DNA of 64,000 bases from Lautropia sp. (lineage in GTDB: Bacteria > Pseudomonadota > Gammaproteobacteria > Burkholderiales > Burkholderiaceae_E), in the NCBI GenBank assembly GCA_030530775.1, contig JAUMUG010000001.1, forward strand, positions 248,001 through 312,000, in the 5' to 3' direction. Positions 18,956 through 30,134 of the stretch are shown in pieces. Made by a program: the position numbers and the translations under genes. Each line of letters starts with the position of its first letter. Positions within the stretch are counted from its first letter, which is position 1. Below the pieces are notes generated by a model. The model was not told where the DNA came from. It did no database searches and saw nothing but the letters and a program-made list of their open reading frames with translations.

Positions 18956-20272
18956 ATGTTCTTTGTCCAGTTCGCCATTGTCCTGCTGTGCATCCTGATC
19001 GGTGCACGCATCGGTGGTATCGGTTTGGGAGTGTTGGGCGGCATCGGTCTACTGATTCTGTCCTTCGGTTTCCTGCTGGAGCCGACCAGTCCGCCGATCG
19101 ATGTCATGTTGATGATCATGGCCGTGGTCTCGGCTGCTGCTGCGATGCAGGCGGCCGGGGGCCTGGATTACATGATCCAGATCGCCACCCGGGTGTTGCG
19201 GCGCAATCCGCGCTACATCACTTTTGTGGCGCCTGCCGTCACCTACACCTTTACGGTGCTGGCCGGCACCGGTCACGTCGCCTATTCGGTGCTGCCGGTC
19301 ATTGCCGAAGTCAGCCGCAGCAACGGCGTCCGGCCGGAACGGCCGCTGTCGATGGCGGTGATCGCCTCACAGTTCGCGATCGTGGCCAGCCCGATTGCGG
19401 CCGCGGTGGTGGCTGCCGTCGCCTATCTGGAACCACAAGGGGTGACTCTGTTCGATGTGCTGATCGTGACCGTCCCGTCGACGGTACTCGGCCTCGGGCT
19501 GGCCTGCCTGTTCGTCAACCGGATGGGCAAGGAACTGGCCGATGATCCACATTATCAGCGTCTGCTGCAGGACCCGGACTACGTGCGCGAGCATCCGGTG
19601 GCCCAGCCCGAAGAGACCGAAGTGGAGATCAAAGCGGGTGCAAAGACGTCGGTGACGATTTTTCTGCTGGCCGCGCTGCTGGTGGTGTTGCTGGGCGCGT
19701 TGCCTGGTCTGCGGCCCGAGTTCGGCGGCAAGCCGATGGGCATGGCCCACACGATCGAAATCGTCATGCTGGCTACCGCTGCACTGATCATGCTGATCTG
19801 CAAACCCGATGGCAACGAGGTGACGCGCGGCAGCGTGTTCCACGCCGGCATGCGTGCGGTGATCGCGATCTTCGGGGTGGCCTGGATGGGCGATACGCTG
19901 ATGCAGGCGCATCTGCCAGAACTGAAAGAAGCGGTATCGGCGCTGGTTCAGGCTGCTCCCTGGGCCTTTGCGCTGGCGCTGTTTGCGCTGTCGGTGCTGG
20001 TCAACAGCCAGGGAGCCACGGTGGCCACGCTGTTTCCGCTCGGCATCGGACTGGGCATTCCGGCGCCGATCATGATCGCCACCTTCGTGGCAGTCAACGG
20101 CTATTTCTTCATCCCGAACTATGGGCCGATCATCGCCTCGATCGATTTCGACAGTACCGGCTCGACCCGGATCGGTCGTTTCATCTTCAACCACAGTTTC
20201 ATGGTTCCGGGCCTGATGAGCATGGTGTTCAGCCTGGGCTTCGGCCTGCTGTTCGTCCGGCTGTTCCTTTGA
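18956..20272 (+). CDS. dcuB: Anaerobic C4-dicarboxylate transporter, DcuB-like
   Basis: A 438-residue inner-membrane carrier of the DcuA/DcuB family (E. coli 433/446), which exchanges fumarate, succinate, malate or aspartate during anaerobic growth. The start [12 protein letters not shown] at 18956 has AGGAG five bases upstream. About 11-12 hydrophobic segments are visible. Conserved stretches include [54 protein letters not shown] and NHSFMVPGL. From recall of the E. coli sequences, the PPIDVML and [11 protein letters not shown] regions look nearer DcuB than DcuA. It is transcribed alone, convergent with the ABC system. It suggests fumarate respiration or aspartate use under low oxygen. Confidence 0.9.
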   Translation: MFFVQFAIVLLCILIGARIGGIGLGVLGGIGLLILSFGFLLEPTSPPIDVMLMIMAVVSAAAAMQAAGGLDYMIQIATRVLRRNPRYITFVAPAVTYTFTVLAGTGHVAYSVLPVIAEVSRSNGVRPERPLSMAVIASQFAIVASPIAAAVVAAVAYLEPQGVTLFDVLIVTVPSTVLGLGLACLFVNRMGKELADDPHYQRLLQDPDYVREHPVAQPEETEVEIKAGAKTSVTIFLLAALLVVLLGALPGLRPEFGGKPMGMAHTIEIVMLATAALIMLICKPDGNEVTRGSVFHAGMRAVIAIFGVAWMGDTLMQAHLPELKEAVSALVQAAPWAFALALFALSVLVNSQGATVATLFPLGIGLGIPAPIMIATFVAVNGYFFIPNYGPIIASIDFDSTGSTRIGRFIFNHSFMVPGLMSMVFSLGFGLLFVRLFL

Positions 20273-20388
20273 GCCGGCGGGTCCTGGCCGGGAGACGGCG
20301 CAGCCGGTTGGGTGCAAGGGTTCCTGGCTGGTCGCGCCGAGCCGCACCGTTCCGTTTCGGTGTGTGCACCTGCCTGTGAGGCGCGTGC

Positions 20389-21630
20389 TCAATGCGCCTC
20401 GATCCGCGTGCCATCCTGGATCCGGTCGTCGGGTTGGGCGATGACGGCATCGCTTTCCTTCACACCGTCCAGAATCTGGACGGCGGTGGCCGATCGCAGG
20501 CCGGTTTTGACCGGGGTGCGTCGGGCACGCCCTTCTTCGACCCGATAGAGCGCCCAGCCGGCCACCGGCTTGCCATCAGTACCTTTGTCGTGAATGCGGA
20601 ACAGGGCGCTGGCCGGCACCTGCAGGGCATCATCCAGATGCTGCAGGATGAAATCCAGTTCCACCCGGTAGGCATCGCCCAGTGCCGCCCAGCGGTCGTG
20701 GGGGGACAGGATGTCGACGATGACTCGGGTCCGCTGCTCTTCCACACCGAGTGCCGAGGTCTTCGTGAAACCGCCCGGCTCCACTCGCACGACCAACGCC
20801 TGCAGCACCTCGTCGCCCCCCCAGCGTGGGATCCGGACCGGCATGCCGGGTTTCAGGCGCACCGCGTCGGTGGACAGCACTTCGGCTTCGATTTCGAGCT
20901 GGTGCGTGTCGCCGAGCTCCACCAATAGCTCGCCGGCCGTCACCGGGCCGGCACTTTCCCGCGGGCGTCTCAGCACCACACCGGTCACCGGTGCCACCAG
21001 GGCCAGCGGGCGGCTATGTTCCAGCGCGCGGCCTTCCTGTGCCAGTTGGGCCCGGGTCGACAGGACCCGCTGTGTTGCGGCCTGGGCATCGGCGCGTGCT
21101 GCGGACAGGTCGGCGGCGGCCGTGCTGGCACGTGCTTCGGCCTGGTCGAGCGTTTCCTGCGAAATGGTGTTGCCTTCGCGCAGCGTCCTGGCCCGTTTCA
21201 GGGCGGTCGTGGCCAGCCGGTATTCGGCCCGCGCGGCGGCGATTTTCTGACGGGCTGCCCGCTGCTCGCTCTGGCCGGCACGCAGATCGGCCTTGGCCTG
21301 ACTACGGGCGCGGGCATCCAGCAGGCTGCTGGTGGCGGGGTCGATATGGGCCAGCACCTGGCCGGCTTCGACCCGGTCGCCCGGCTGGACGGCGATGCGG
21401 CGAAGGTTGCCGGTGACTGGGGCCGACAGCCGGTAGCGATGCTTGAGACGGGTCTTGCCCTCTTCGCTGACGGTCTGGGTCAGCGGTGCACGTTCCACCC
21501 GGACGACCCGCGCCAGCTGTTCGGGCTCGCGAAAGGCACTCCAGCCCAGAAAGGCCAGCACGGCCGCACCGGCCAGCAAATAGAACAGCGTTTTTCCGGA
21601 AGGCATTTTCATGATGGCCTCACGATTCAT
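20389..21630 (-). CDS. HlyD/MacA-like membrane-fusion (periplasmic adaptor) protein of an ABC system
   Basis: The 413-residue protein has an N-terminal membrane anchor (FYLLAGAAVLAFLGW, about residues 15-30). A split biotinyl-lipoyl domain follows (APVTGNLRRIAVQPGDRVEAGQVLAHIDP and later APVTGVVLRRPRESAGPV), separated by a long Ala/Arg/Gln-rich coiled-coil hairpin (about 105-205), then a beta-barrel. This is the MacA/HlyD architecture that links an inner-membrane ABC exporter to the periplasm. Its first ATG overlaps the permease stop (ATGA at 21627-21630). The in-frame ATG at 21612, preceded by GTGAGG, may be the true start. It ends the three-gene operon ATPase-permease-adaptor; no outer-membrane channel gene is adjacent. 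Confidence 0.88.
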   Translation of the reverse strand: MNREAIMKMPSGKTLFYLLAGAAVLAFLGWSAFREPEQLARVVRVERAPLTQTVSEEGKTRLKHRYRLSAPVTGNLRRIAVQPGDRVEAGQVLAHIDPATSSLLDARARSQAKADLRAGQSEQRAARQKIAAARAEYRLATTALKRARTLREGNTISQETLDQAEARASTAAADLSAARADAQAATQRVLSTRAQLAQEGRALEHSRPLALVAPVTGVVLRRPRESAGPVTAGELLVELGDTHQLEIEAEVLSTDAVRLKPGMPVRIPRWGGDEVLQALVVRVEPGGFTKTSALGVEEQRTRVIVDILSPHDRWAALGDAYRVELDFILQHLDDALQVPASALFRIHDKGTDGKPVAGWALYRVEEGRARRTPVKTGLRSATAVQILDGVKESDAVIAQPDDRIQDGTRIEAH

Positions 21631-24017
21631 TCATGGGTCTTGAGCGCCTCGACCATGTCGAGACGGCGGGTTTGGTGCAGCACGACGATCAGCGACAGGA
21701 AAGCCGAGCAGATCGTGAACAGCGTGGCGAAGCTGTAGTGCGAGCTCGGAAAATAATTCGGCACGCGGTAGAGCTCGCTCTGCATGCTGTGCACCAGCAG
21801 CCAGCTCAGGCCCTGGCCCAGCAAAAAGGACAATGGAATCGACACCAGTACCAGCAGGACGATCTCGCCGAGCAGAATGCGCGAGATTTCACCCTTGGTG
21901 AAACCGAGCACCCGCAGGCTGGCCAGCTCGCGCGAGCGTTCGGCCAGGGTGATGCGGGCCGAGTTGTAGACCACGCCGAAATTGACCGCCATGCTCATCA
22001 GGACGGAGATCCAGGTGAAGGAGCCCGTGATGCGATCGAGCATTTCGAAAAGTGCCTGTGCGGCCGTCAGCTTCGATTCGGAGGAGATGACTCCGGGCAT
22101 CCGATCGAGGCGCTGCAGCGCCTGCATGTGTCGATCGGGCTCGATCGTGAGCAGTGCTCCGCTGACCAGGTCACCTTCGCCCAGCGCCCGGTTCAGTGCC
22201 GACATCTCCATATAGATCCGGGTGCCGACGTATTCCTCGATCAGCGCCACGACCGGCAGCTGCAGTCGGGCCCGTCGGCCCTGCAGCACCTCGACCTGTA
22301 CCGTATCACCGACCCGGATCCCGAGCATTCCGGCCAGATAGGCCGACACCACCAGCCCATCGGGCGGGATGTCGATCCGTTTCAGGTTACTGTCGACCGG
22401 ACGGCGCAATCGGCCATCGGCGGGCAGTCCCTCGATGCTGAGCGTCTTGCTGCGGTTGTCGTGCGCCACCCGAACCGGCACGGAGCGTATGCCCTCGACG
22501 TGCCGGGCGCCGGGCAGATCGTGCAATTCGTACAGTGCCCGGCGCGAGGTGGGTTCGATGAAATTGACGGCCACGTCATGCTGATCGGCCAGCCGATACT
22601 GGATGTCGGCCATGTAGGCGATGGTCGGTATCTGAAAACGTGACATCATCACCAGGGCACCGGCCAGTGCCAGGCCGATGATGCTCAGCAGCGCCCGCCA
22701 GGGGCGGCGTTCGATCTGACGCAGCACCATCCGGGTCGGCTGTGACAGCCAGCGGCTGAGTCCCAGCCGTTCGAACAGCGTGCGCCGGTAACGCTCCGGA
22801 ATCTGCGGCCGCATGGCTTGGGCCACGGGTTCGCCGGCAGCCGCCAGCACGGCCCGTCCGGCACCGGCGACGGCCGCCAGCAGCGCCACGCCGACGCCGA
22901 TGGCCGTCACGCGCATATCGAGCGTGAAACGCAGATAAGGGAAGCGGAAGTTCTCCTGATAGAGTTCGGCGAGACCGACACCCAGCCAGGCACCGAAGGC
23001 CATGCCCAGCAACGCGCCCAGCACGCAGATCAGTGAGGCCATCAGCCCGTAGTGCATCACCACGTCGACAGTGCGATAGCCGAAGGCTTTGAGGATGGCG
23101 ATCTGCGCACGCTGGGTACCGATCAGCCGGGTGAAGACCACGTTCAGCAAAAAGGCGGCCACGCCCAGGAAGATGGCCGGAAAGATATGAATCATCGTGG
23201 CCAGCTGGCGCAGTTCCTCGTGCAGAAAGCGGTAGGAAATCTGCTCGAGCCGCCCACCGGCGCCCAGCCCTCCCCAGCGGACCAGCACCCGGTCGATGTC
23301 GGCAATGGCCTGCGCTTCGCTTTCCGGGTTCTGAGCGCCCGGTAGCATCCGGACCGACAGCTGGTTGAAGGCGCCATCCATGTTCAGGGCGCTGGCCAGT
23401 GTGCGTCGTGGCGCCCAGACGATGGCATAGCGGGTGTAGTCCGGGAACATCGCGCCCGGCTTGATCTGGTACAGATATTCGGGTGACAAAGCGACGCCGA
23501 CCAGCGTGAACCACTGGGTGCGGCCATAGACGGTGGCACGCAGCCGGTCGCCGGGTTGCAGCTCGTGGGCTGCGGCAAAAGCGTCGCTGATCAGGATCTC
23601 GTCATGTGAATAGGGGGCCGGCATGCGCCCGGCCCGCAGATAGAGCTGGTTGTGGCGGGGCTGGCTGCCATCATCCGGCAGTGACTGCATCAGTGCCTCG
23701 ATCGGTTCGTCGAAATCGGGCACGTTCAGCTTGGCACCGGTCTGCACCGTGGTTTCGACGCTGGCGACGCCGGGCAGCTCCGCCACCCGGGAGGCGATGC
23801 TCTCGGGGGCACGTTTGAGACCGACCCACAAATCGGCAAAGGCATAGTCCTGCAGCATCTGATCGCGGGTGCTGCGCAGTGAATCGAGCGTGGCCTGCGA
23901 CATCACCAGCATGGCGATACCCGAGGCCACCACCAGCGCAATCGCCAGGGCCTGGCCACGTAGGCGCCACAGATCTCGCAGTGCTTTCAGATGCAGGGCC
24001 GGGATCCTCTGGCGCAT
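21627..24017 (-). CDS. FtsX-like ABC transporter permease (duplicated FtsX domains)
   Basis: A 796-residue inner-membrane protein with a first transmembrane helix near residues 20-43, a large periplasmic MacB-PCD-type domain, a FtsX three-helix unit (about 275-400), a second helix at about 440-460 with a second periplasmic domain, and a second FtsX unit (about 665-790). The tandem-duplicated layout is typical of large type VII (MacB-superfamily) permeases that do not transport through the membrane but transmit force to periplasmic partners. It lies 12 bases after the ATPase and overlaps the adaptor gene by four bases. Substrate (antibiotic, lipoprotein, peptide) is unknown. Confidence 0.88.
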   Translation of the reverse strand: MRQRIPALHLKALRDLWRLRGQALAIALVVASGIAMLVMSQATLDSLRSTRDQMLQDYAFADLWVGLKRAPESIASRVAELPGVASVETTVQTGAKLNVPDFDEPIEALMQSLPDDGSQPRHNQLYLRAGRMPAPYSHDEILISDAFAAAHELQPGDRLRATVYGRTQWFTLVGVALSPEYLYQIKPGAMFPDYTRYAIVWAPRRTLASALNMDGAFNQLSVRMLPGAQNPESEAQAIADIDRVLVRWGGLGAGGRLEQISYRFLHEELRQLATMIHIFPAIFLGVAAFLLNVVFTRLIGTQRAQIAILKAFGYRTVDVVMHYGLMASLICVLGALLGMAFGAWLGVGLAELYQENFRFPYLRFTLDMRVTAIGVGVALLAAVAGAGRAVLAAAGEPVAQAMRPQIPERYRRTLFERLGLSRWLSQPTRMVLRQIERRPWRALLSIIGLALAGALVMMSRFQIPTIAYMADIQYRLADQHDVAVNFIEPTSRRALYELHDLPGARHVEGIRSVPVRVAHDNRSKTLSIEGLPADGRLRRPVDSNLKRIDIPPDGLVVSAYLAGMLGIRVGDTVQVEVLQGRRARLQLPVVALIEEYVGTRIYMEMSALNRALGEGDLVSGALLTIEPDRHMQALQRLDRMPGVISSESKLTAAQALFEMLDRITGSFTWISVLMSMAVNFGVVYNSARITLAERSRELASLRVLGFTKGEISRILLGEIVLLVLVSIPLSFLLGQGLSWLLVHSMQSELYRVPNYFPSSHYSFATLFTICSAFLSLIVVLHQTRRLDMVEALKTHE

Positions 24018-24029
24018 ATCGATGACCTT

Positions 24030-24782
24030 CTACCAACTCAGCGCTTCGGCCGACAGACGTTCGGTGTTGTGATATTCATCGACGATGCGGCCGTCGCCCA
24101 TCGTCAGCACCCGGCCGGCCATGCGGGCAATGTCTGCGTTGTGGGTGATGATGACGGTGGTGGTAGCCAGCTGCTCGTTGACTTTCTCGAGCGCCTGCAG
24201 CACGCGCACCCCGGTGGTGGAATCCAGTGCGCCAGTGGGCTCGTCGCAAAGCAGTACCACCGGACGTTTGGCGATCGCTCGCGCGATCGCCACCCGTTGC
24301 TGTTCGCCGCCCGACATCTGAGCCGGAAAATGATCGAGCCGTTCACTGAGCCCCACCATCTCCAGCGCCTCTTCGGGCGTCATCGGGTCGGGGGAGATCT
24401 CGGTGACGATCGCCACATTCTCGCGGGCGGTCAGACTGGGGATCAGGTTGTAGAACTGAAAGACGAAACCCACGTGATCGCGCCGGAAACGGGTCAGCTC
24501 GGCATCGCCGGCGCTGGTCAGATTCCGGCCGTGATACCAGACACTGCCTCCCGTAGGAACGTCCAGCCCACCGAGAATGTTCAGCAGTGTCGACTTGCCG
24601 CAACCCGAAGGACCGAGCATGACGACGAACTCACCCGGATAGAGGTTCAGATCGACGCCGCGCAGCGCGTGCACGGCCACGTCGCCCGTCCCATAAACCT
24701 TGGTGACGGCCTGGGCCTGGAACAGCGCTTGGTCGGCGGGCGGGATGCTGCCTCGAGCGAGATGGCTGGACTGGGCATTCAT
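24030..24782 (-). CDS. ABC transporter ATP-binding protein (MacB/LolD type)
   Basis: The 250-residue ATPase starts at [11 protein letters not shown] (24782); an upstream extension to 24902 is open but lacks support. Motifs: Walker [11 protein letters not shown]-loop region [18 protein letters not shown], signature [15 protein letters not shown], Walker [14 protein letters not shown] and H-loop IITHN. The [13 protein letters not shown] pattern is typical of the LolD/MacB/FtsE group. It is the first gene of the operon and powers the FtsX-type permease downstream. Family is certain; exported substrate unknown. Confidence 0.92.
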   Translation of the reverse strand: MNAQSSHLARGSIPPADQALFQAQAVTKVYGTGDVAVHALRGVDLNLYPGEFVVMLGPSGCGKSTLLNILGGLDVPTGGSVWYHGRNLTSAGDAELTRFRRDHVGFVFQFYNLIPSLTARENVAIVTEISPDPMTPEEALEMVGLSERLDHFPAQMSGGEQQRVAIARAIAKRPVVLLCDEPTGALDSTTGVRVLQALEKVNEQLATTTVIITHNADIARMAGRVLTMGDGRIVDEYHNTERLSAEALSW

Positions 24783-25190
24783 GGTGATCCATGTCGTCGG
24801 TGCAAAAACGATCGGGCAACACGTACTGCCGTGCTGCCTTGCCGGGAGAGCGCGGTGAGATACATCGGCGTTTCGTCCACTGCCCGCGGCTCTCCCGTGC
24901 AAGGCGCGGCTGCCATCCGGGATGTCTGTGTTCGGGCCTGCCAGGCCCCGGACGCCTGGAGCCGGTTTCGATTTCCGGTCCCTTCGAATATTGCATTATG
25001 CATCTTGGTTGGCTTTCATCGGTCGATGCCCCTGATGCGCGTCCGTTGCGGCAGGCTGTCACGAGCGGCATTCGGGCCTGGGCGCCTTTCCGGTGTGTAT
25101 GCCTCGGCAGGTATGGATGATCGGGCGAAGAGAGGGCTGCCATTTGGGACCGGGCTCGGGCGAAGAGGGAGCCGGTCCCTGCGTCGGCGT
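24783..25190. other. Intergenic gap upstream of the ABC operon
   Basis: About 408 bases between the truncated hemoglobin stop and the ABC ATPase start, both on the minus strand. An AT-rich spot near 24990 (ATATTGCATTATGCAT) contains CATAAT on the minus strand but no proper -35 partner. Nothing else is recognisable. Confidence 0.4.
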
Positions 25191-25601
25191 TCAGCGCAGG
25201 GGCTCGGCCGGACGGTCGAGGAAGTTGCCCATCTGATAGCCCAGCCAGAGCCGATTGGCGATGCGTGTGGCCATTTCGATCGCCTGTCGGGCCATGGGCT
25301 GATTGGGATGGGTGGACAGCGTGTCTGCAAACAGCGCCAGCCAGCGATGGAACATATCTGCGTTCAGGTCCGGCAGGGCGATGTGTTTGGGCATCGGTGC
25401 GCCCAGAAAGCGGCCGCTGCGGCACAGCATGCTCGACCAAAAATCTTCCAGCAATTTCAGGTGGGCATCCCAGTCGTCGATGTGGGCATCGAATACGGGG
25501 CCGAGCACCTCGTCGGTGCGCACCCGTGCATAAAAGCGTGTCACCATCAAGCGGATGTCGTCGTCGTTGCACAGGCTGGTGTCCATCTCGTTCATTCCCA
25601 T
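25191..25601 (-). CDS. Group III truncated hemoglobin
   Basis: The 136-residue protein matches the small 2-on-2 globin fold of group III truncated hemoglobins: LMVTRFYARVRTDEVLGPVF near the N-terminus (B/C helices), DDWDAHLKLLEDFWSSML, and GRFLGAPMPKHIALP, where the histidine is the probable heme ligand region, then FHRWLALFADTL. Members of this group (such as Campylobacter Ctb) are linked to microaerobic oxygen or nitric oxide handling. Three in-frame ATGs occur within the first six codons (25601, 25595 and 25586), so the exact start is uncertain. It is a single gene; DcuB and this globin both fit a low-oxygen lifestyle, which is inference. Confidence 0.85.
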   Translation of the reverse strand: MGMNEMDTSLCNDDDIRLMVTRFYARVRTDEVLGPVFDAHIDDWDAHLKLLEDFWSSMLCRSGRFLGAPMPKHIALPDLNADMFHRWLALFADTLSTHPNQPMARQAIEMATRIANRLWLGYQMGNFLDRPAEPLR

Positions 25602-26119
25602 TCCATTTCTCTCTTGGCAACGCTGACTCTGGCACCGATCACCAACGGTTCTTTCCTGGGGACGGGCTGCTGCAGGCTGGCAGCAGACCTGCGACGAACA
25701 GGGCGGCGGTGGTCGTGCGCGGATATCGTGTCATGATCGGCCGAATGAAAAGAAGATGACAGCGTAGCAGGGGGAGGGCGACTGGTGTTGGATGGAGCGG
25801 GGGCATCGAAAGGGTTTCTTGGAACGTACTGAACGGAAACATCGAGCAGGAATGCCGGCCTGGGGAAACGGCCCGACTCGTTGAAGGTTTTTGTGACGGG
25901 GCGGCATGAACGGATGCTTCGAACGGGGCGTGGACGCCGGGCGGGGCCTGGACGCAACGACGGGAACGAAACGCATCGTACCGTTTTCAGATGTGCGCGC
26001 CGTCCCGTGATTCATGATGATTGCAGCAGGCTTGGCGGGTGCGTACGGGGACTGTCGTCTCGGTGTGTGGCGGCCGGGCTGCCGTTGCAACAGTGTCGTC
26101 CCGACGCCGTGGGAAGCGC
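25602..26119. other. Intergenic region upstream of the tRNA-Thr/tuf transcript
   Basis: About 520 bases without a supportable gene; frames on both strands are short and unrelated to known proteins. The promoter of the next transcript starts at 26120. Confidence 0.45.
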
Positions 26120-26148
26120 TTGCGCTCAAAAAAAAACTCGTCCATAAT
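26120..26148 (+). promoter_or_regulatory. Sigma70-type promoter for tRNA-Thr, tuf, tRNA-Trp
   Basis: TTGCGC (26120-26125), 17 bases including an A9 tract, then CATAAT (26143-26148), 108 bases ahead of tRNA-Thr. The A-tract in the spacer and the good spacing support a strong stable-RNA promoter. Its presence indicates that this half of the cluster no longer depends on the tRNA-Tyr promoter 11 kb upstream. Confidence 0.7.
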
Positions 26149-26256
26149 CGCCAATCGATCCATTTGGTCGCTGTCTTGGTGGTGCGAAGCCATAGGTGGG
26201 ATTGCTTTCATGGGCAATCGAGCGCAGCGGCGTATCCGTGGATTTCCAGATTTCCT

Positions 26257-26331
<75 letters not shown>

Positions 26332-26437
26332 CTCACAAGAAGTCGCGATGCCGTCCAGGCATCGTGGCAGCCGGGGCTGTCGTCGACGGCCCTCTGGGCA
26401 TAGCACCAGCTCTCATCCAGACTGCAGGAGTCTTCAG

Positions 26438-27632
<1,195 letters not shown>

Positions 27633-27657
27633 ACCATAGCCGGTCATAGAGGAAAGT

Positions 27658-27733
27658 AGGGGCATAGCTCAACTGGCAGAGCGTTGGTCTCCAAAACCAA
27701 AGGTTGGGGGTTCGATTCCCTCTGCCCCTGCCA
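27658..27733 (+). tRNA. tRNA-Trp (anticodon CCA)
   Basis: A 76-base tRNA: AGGGGCA pairs with TGCCCCT, encoded GCCA end, D-arm AGCTCAACTGGCAGAGC, anticodon loop CTCCAAA with CCA, T-loop TTCGATT. It sits between tuf and secE, as in other beta-proteobacteria. Confidence 0.97.
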
Positions 27734-27765
27734 TTTTCCGAATAGCATTCGTTGTAGTAAAAATT

Positions 27766-27789
27766 CCGGGCCATCACAGGCCCGGTTTT
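27766..27789 (+). terminator. Intrinsic terminator after tRNA-Trp
   Basis: CCGGGCC (27766-27772) and GGCCCGG (27779-27785) form a perfect 7-bp GC stem with loop ATCACA, followed directly by TTTT. It would end, at least partly, the tRNA-Thr-tuf-tRNA-Trp transcript before secE. Confidence 0.75.
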
Positions 27790-27844
27790 GTCAGAACAAG
27801 AGTCATCATGGCAGTCAAAGACTGCAGGAACCCGGGCTGAATAC

Positions 27845-28231
27845 ATGGCAGCACAGCATAAAGTCGAAGATGTCACCTCTGCTGCTGATCGGGTCAAGCT
27901 GGTATTCGCCCTGTCGGCCGTCGTGGCCGGCGTGGTCGGGTTCTATCTGCTGAGCGAACAGGCGCTGATTTTTCGGGTTTTGTCGGTGATCGGCGGATTG
28001 GCCGTCGGCGTCGTCATTGGTTGGACTTCCGCGCCGGGTCGTCGGCTGCTGGGCTTTCTGAAGGAATCCTGGCAGGAGGCGAAGCGTGTCGTCTGGCCCA
28101 GCAAGAAAGAAACCTGGACCGTTACGCTGTACGTCTTCTTGTTTGTGATCGTCATGGCCCTGTTCCTTTGGCTGGTTGACGGTCTGATTCAATGGGTGCT
28201 GTACGATCTCGTGTTGGGTTGGAGCCGCTGA
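27845..28231 (+). CDS. secE: Preprotein translocase subunit SecE
   Basis: SecE clamps the SecY channel in the inner membrane. The 128-residue form starts [10 protein letters not shown] at 27845 (E. coli: 127) and has three hydrophobic helices (about residues 18-38, 43-62 and 93-118). Between the second and third helices is the conserved amphipathic segment [20 protein letters not shown], the SecE signature. The frame opens earlier at a TTG (27788), adding 19 unconserved residues. The stop overlaps the nusG ATG (TGATG), giving the usual secE-nusG coupling. Confidence 0.94.
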   Translation: MAAQHKVEDVTSAADRVKLVFALSAVVAGVVGFYLLSEQALIFRVLSVIGGLAVGVVIGWTSAPGRRLLGFLKESWQEAKRVVWPSKKETWTVTLYVFLFVIVMALFLWLVDGLIQWVLYDLVLGWSR

Positions 28232-28764
28232 TGAGCAAACGCTGGTATGTGGTGCATGCCTATTCGGGCATGGAAAAGAGCGTTGGCCGTGCCATTCGCG
28301 AGCGTGTCGAGCGCTCCGGCATGCAGGATCTGTTCGGTCAGATTCTGGTGCCGACCGAAGAGGTGGTCGAGATGAAGAACGGGCAGCGCACCATCAGTGA
28401 GCGCCGCTTCTTTCCCGGCTATGTGCTGGTCGAAATGGAAATGAACGACGACACCTGGCACCTGGTGAAAAATACCAGTAAGGTGACGGGCTTCGTGGGA
28501 GGCAGTGGCAACCGGCCAGCCGCCATTTCACAGGCCGAGGTCGACAAGATCATGAATCAGATGGCCGAAGGTGTCGAAAAGCCGCGGCCGAAGACGCTGT
28601 TCGAAGTGGGCGAGATGGTGCGGGTCAAGGAAGGCCCGTTCGCCGATTTCAACGGTAATGTCGAAGAAGTCAATTACGAAAAAAGCCGTCTCAGCGTGTC
28701 GGTCACCATTTTTGGGCGCGCCACGCCGGTCGAACTGGAGTTCGGTCAGGTCGAGAAGATCTGA
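28231..28764 (+). CDS. nusG: Transcription termination/antitermination protein NusG
   Basis: NusG binds RNA polymerase, increases processivity and links it to Rho or to the ribosome via S10. The 177-residue protein (E. coli: 181) starts [18 protein letters not shown]. It has the N-terminal NGN domain with [11 protein letters not shown] and a C-terminal KOW domain ([21 protein letters not shown]). It overlaps secE by one base and is followed by a 239-base gap with a long inverted repeat before rplK. Confidence 0.97.
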   Translation: MSKRWYVVHAYSGMEKSVGRAIRERVERSGMQDLFGQILVPTEEVVEMKNGQRTISERRFFPGYVLVEMEMNDDTWHLVKNTSKVTGFVGGSGNRPAAISQAEVDKIMNQMAEGVEKPRPKTLFEVGEMVRVKEGPFADFNGNVEEVNYEKSRLSVSVTIFGRATPVELEFGQVEKI

Positions 28765-28773
28765 TCTCCTGTC

Positions 28774-28858
28774 TGGGCCCGGTGTCTTGCACCGGGGGGG
28801 CTGGATCGAAAACCTGCATGGATGCATGGATGCAGGGAATCCCCGGTGCAAAGGCCCA
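28774..28858 (+). promoter_or_regulatory. Long nested stem-loop between nusG and rplK
   Basis: TTGCACCGGGG (28787-28797) is the exact reverse complement of CCCCGGTGCAA (28841-28851). TGGGCC/GGCCCA extend the stem outside it, and CCTGCAT/ATGCAGG form an inner hairpin. The structure is about 85 bases in the nusG-rplK spacer. It could be an attenuator or RNase III processing site. The known L1 target for autogenous control of rplKA lies closer to the start codon in E. coli, so that identity is not claimed. Confidence 0.6.
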
Positions 28859-29003
28859 GGGGGTTCAGAAATCGTGGTTTCATCCTGGACGTCGTGTATG
28901 GGGCTCGGTCGGGTCCCGCGTGACGGACAGGTTTTGAGGAGCCTCGGCTGCCGAAATCCTTCGGTCGTGCGGGGCGATAGTACTCACTCAGGAGTCGCCA
29001 TAC

Positions 29004-29435
29004 ATGGCAAAGAAAATCGTCGGCTTCATCAAGCTGCAGGTTCCTGCAGGCAAAGCCAATCCCTCACCCCCGATCGGCCCCGCGCTCGGCCAGCGTGGTC
29101 TGAACATCATGGAGTTCTGCAAACAGTTCAATGCGCAGACCCAAGGTATGGAGCCGGGCTTGCCAATCCCGGTCGTGATCACCGCCTTTGCAGACAAGAG
29201 CTTCACCTTCATCATGAAGACGCCGCCGGCGTCGATCCTGATCAAGAAGGCTGCCAAGATCGACAAGGGCTCGAAGACCCCCCACTCCGACAAGGTTGGC
29301 ACGCTGACGCGTGAGCAGCTCGAACAGATCGCCAAGACCAAGCAGCCCGACCTGAGTGCTGCCGATCTCGACGCCGCCGTGCGGACGATCGCTGGCTCTG
29401 CCCGCAGCATGGGTGTCAATGTGGAGGGCGTGTAA
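29004..29435 (+). CDS. rplK: 50S ribosomal protein L11
   Basis: A component of the GTPase-associated centre, binding 23S rRNA with the L10/L12 stalk. It has 143 residues (E. coli: 142). [30 protein letters not shown] is represented by the conserved N-terminal proline-rich switch [19 protein letters not shown]; the C-terminal RNA-binding domain ends [17 protein letters not shown] precedes the start at 28991-28994. The stop abuts the rplA start (TAAATG). Confidence 0.97.
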   Translation: MAKKIVGFIKLQVPAGKANPSPPIGPALGQRGLNIMEFCKQFNAQTQGMEPGLPIPVVITAFADKSFTFIMKTPPASILIKKAAKIDKGSKTPHSDKVGTLTREQLEQIAKTKQPDLSAADLDAAVRTIAGSARSMGVNVEGV

Positions 29436-30134
29436 ATGGCCAAGTTGAGCAAACGCGCACAGGCGCTGAAGTCCAAAGTCGAGAAGAGCAAGCTGTATCC
29501 TGCACAGGATGCACTGAATCTGGTGAAGGAATGTGCCAATGCCAAGTTCGACGAGTCCGTCGACGTGGCCGTTCAGCTGGGTATCGATCCCCGCAAATCG
29601 GATCAGCTGGTCCGTGGTTCGGTGGTGCTGCCTCGCGGCACCGGCAAGTCGGTACGTGTGGCCGTGTTCACCCAGGGCGCCAAAGCCGAAGAGGCGCTGG
29701 CTGCCGGTGCCGACGTCGTCGGCATGGAGGATTTGGCCGAGAAAGTCAAAGCCGGTCAGCTGGACTTCGACGTGGTGATTGCCTCACCTGACGCCATGCG
29801 AGTGGTCGGCGCGCTGGGGCAGATCCTGGGACCTCGCGGCCTGATGCCGAATCCGAAAGTGGGTACGGCCACCCCGAATGTGGCCGAAGCCGTCAAGAAC
29901 GCCAAGTCGGGTCAGGTCCAGTACCGTACCGACAAAGCCGGTATCATCCACTCGACCATCGGTCGGGCGTCCTTTGATGTGGCTGCCCTGCAGGAGAACC
30001 TGGCAGCGCTGATCGACGCGCTGAATCGGGCCAAGCCAGCCACCTCGAAGGGGCTGTATCTGCGCAAGGTTGCTGTCTCCAGCACGATGGGCGTGGGTGT
30101 CAAGGTCGATACCTCGAGCATTGCAGCTGCCTGA
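29436..30134 (+). CDS. rplA: 50S ribosomal protein L1
   Basis: Forms the L1 stalk near the E site and in E. coli represses the rplKA mRNA. It has 232 residues (E. coli: 234). Family signatures [20 protein letters not shown], the central domain with [13 protein letters not shown], and [15 protein letters not shown] are intact. It begins immediately after the rplK stop. A 441-base leader separates it from rplJ. Confidence 0.97.
   Translation: MAKLSKRAQALKSKVEKSKLYPAQDALNLVKECANAKFDESVDVAVQLGIDPRKSDQLVRGSVVLPRGTGKSVRVAVFTQGAKAEEALAAGADVVGMEDLAEKVKAGQLDFDVVIASPDAMRVVGALGQILGPRGLMPNPKVGTATPNVAEAVKNAKSGQVQYRTDKAGIIHSTIGRASFDVAALQENLAALIDALNRAKPATSKGLYLRKVAVSSTMGVGVKVDTSSIAAA

Noticed and set aside
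23991..25736. 581-codon plus-strand frame across the ABC ATPase, its upstream gap and the globin gene
   Set aside because: It is antisense to real genes and lacks any coherent domain; GC-driven absence of stops.
27808..27840. 10-codon ORF (MAVKDCRNPG) just before secE
   Set aside because: No ribosome binding site and not overlapping the secE start; too short to support.
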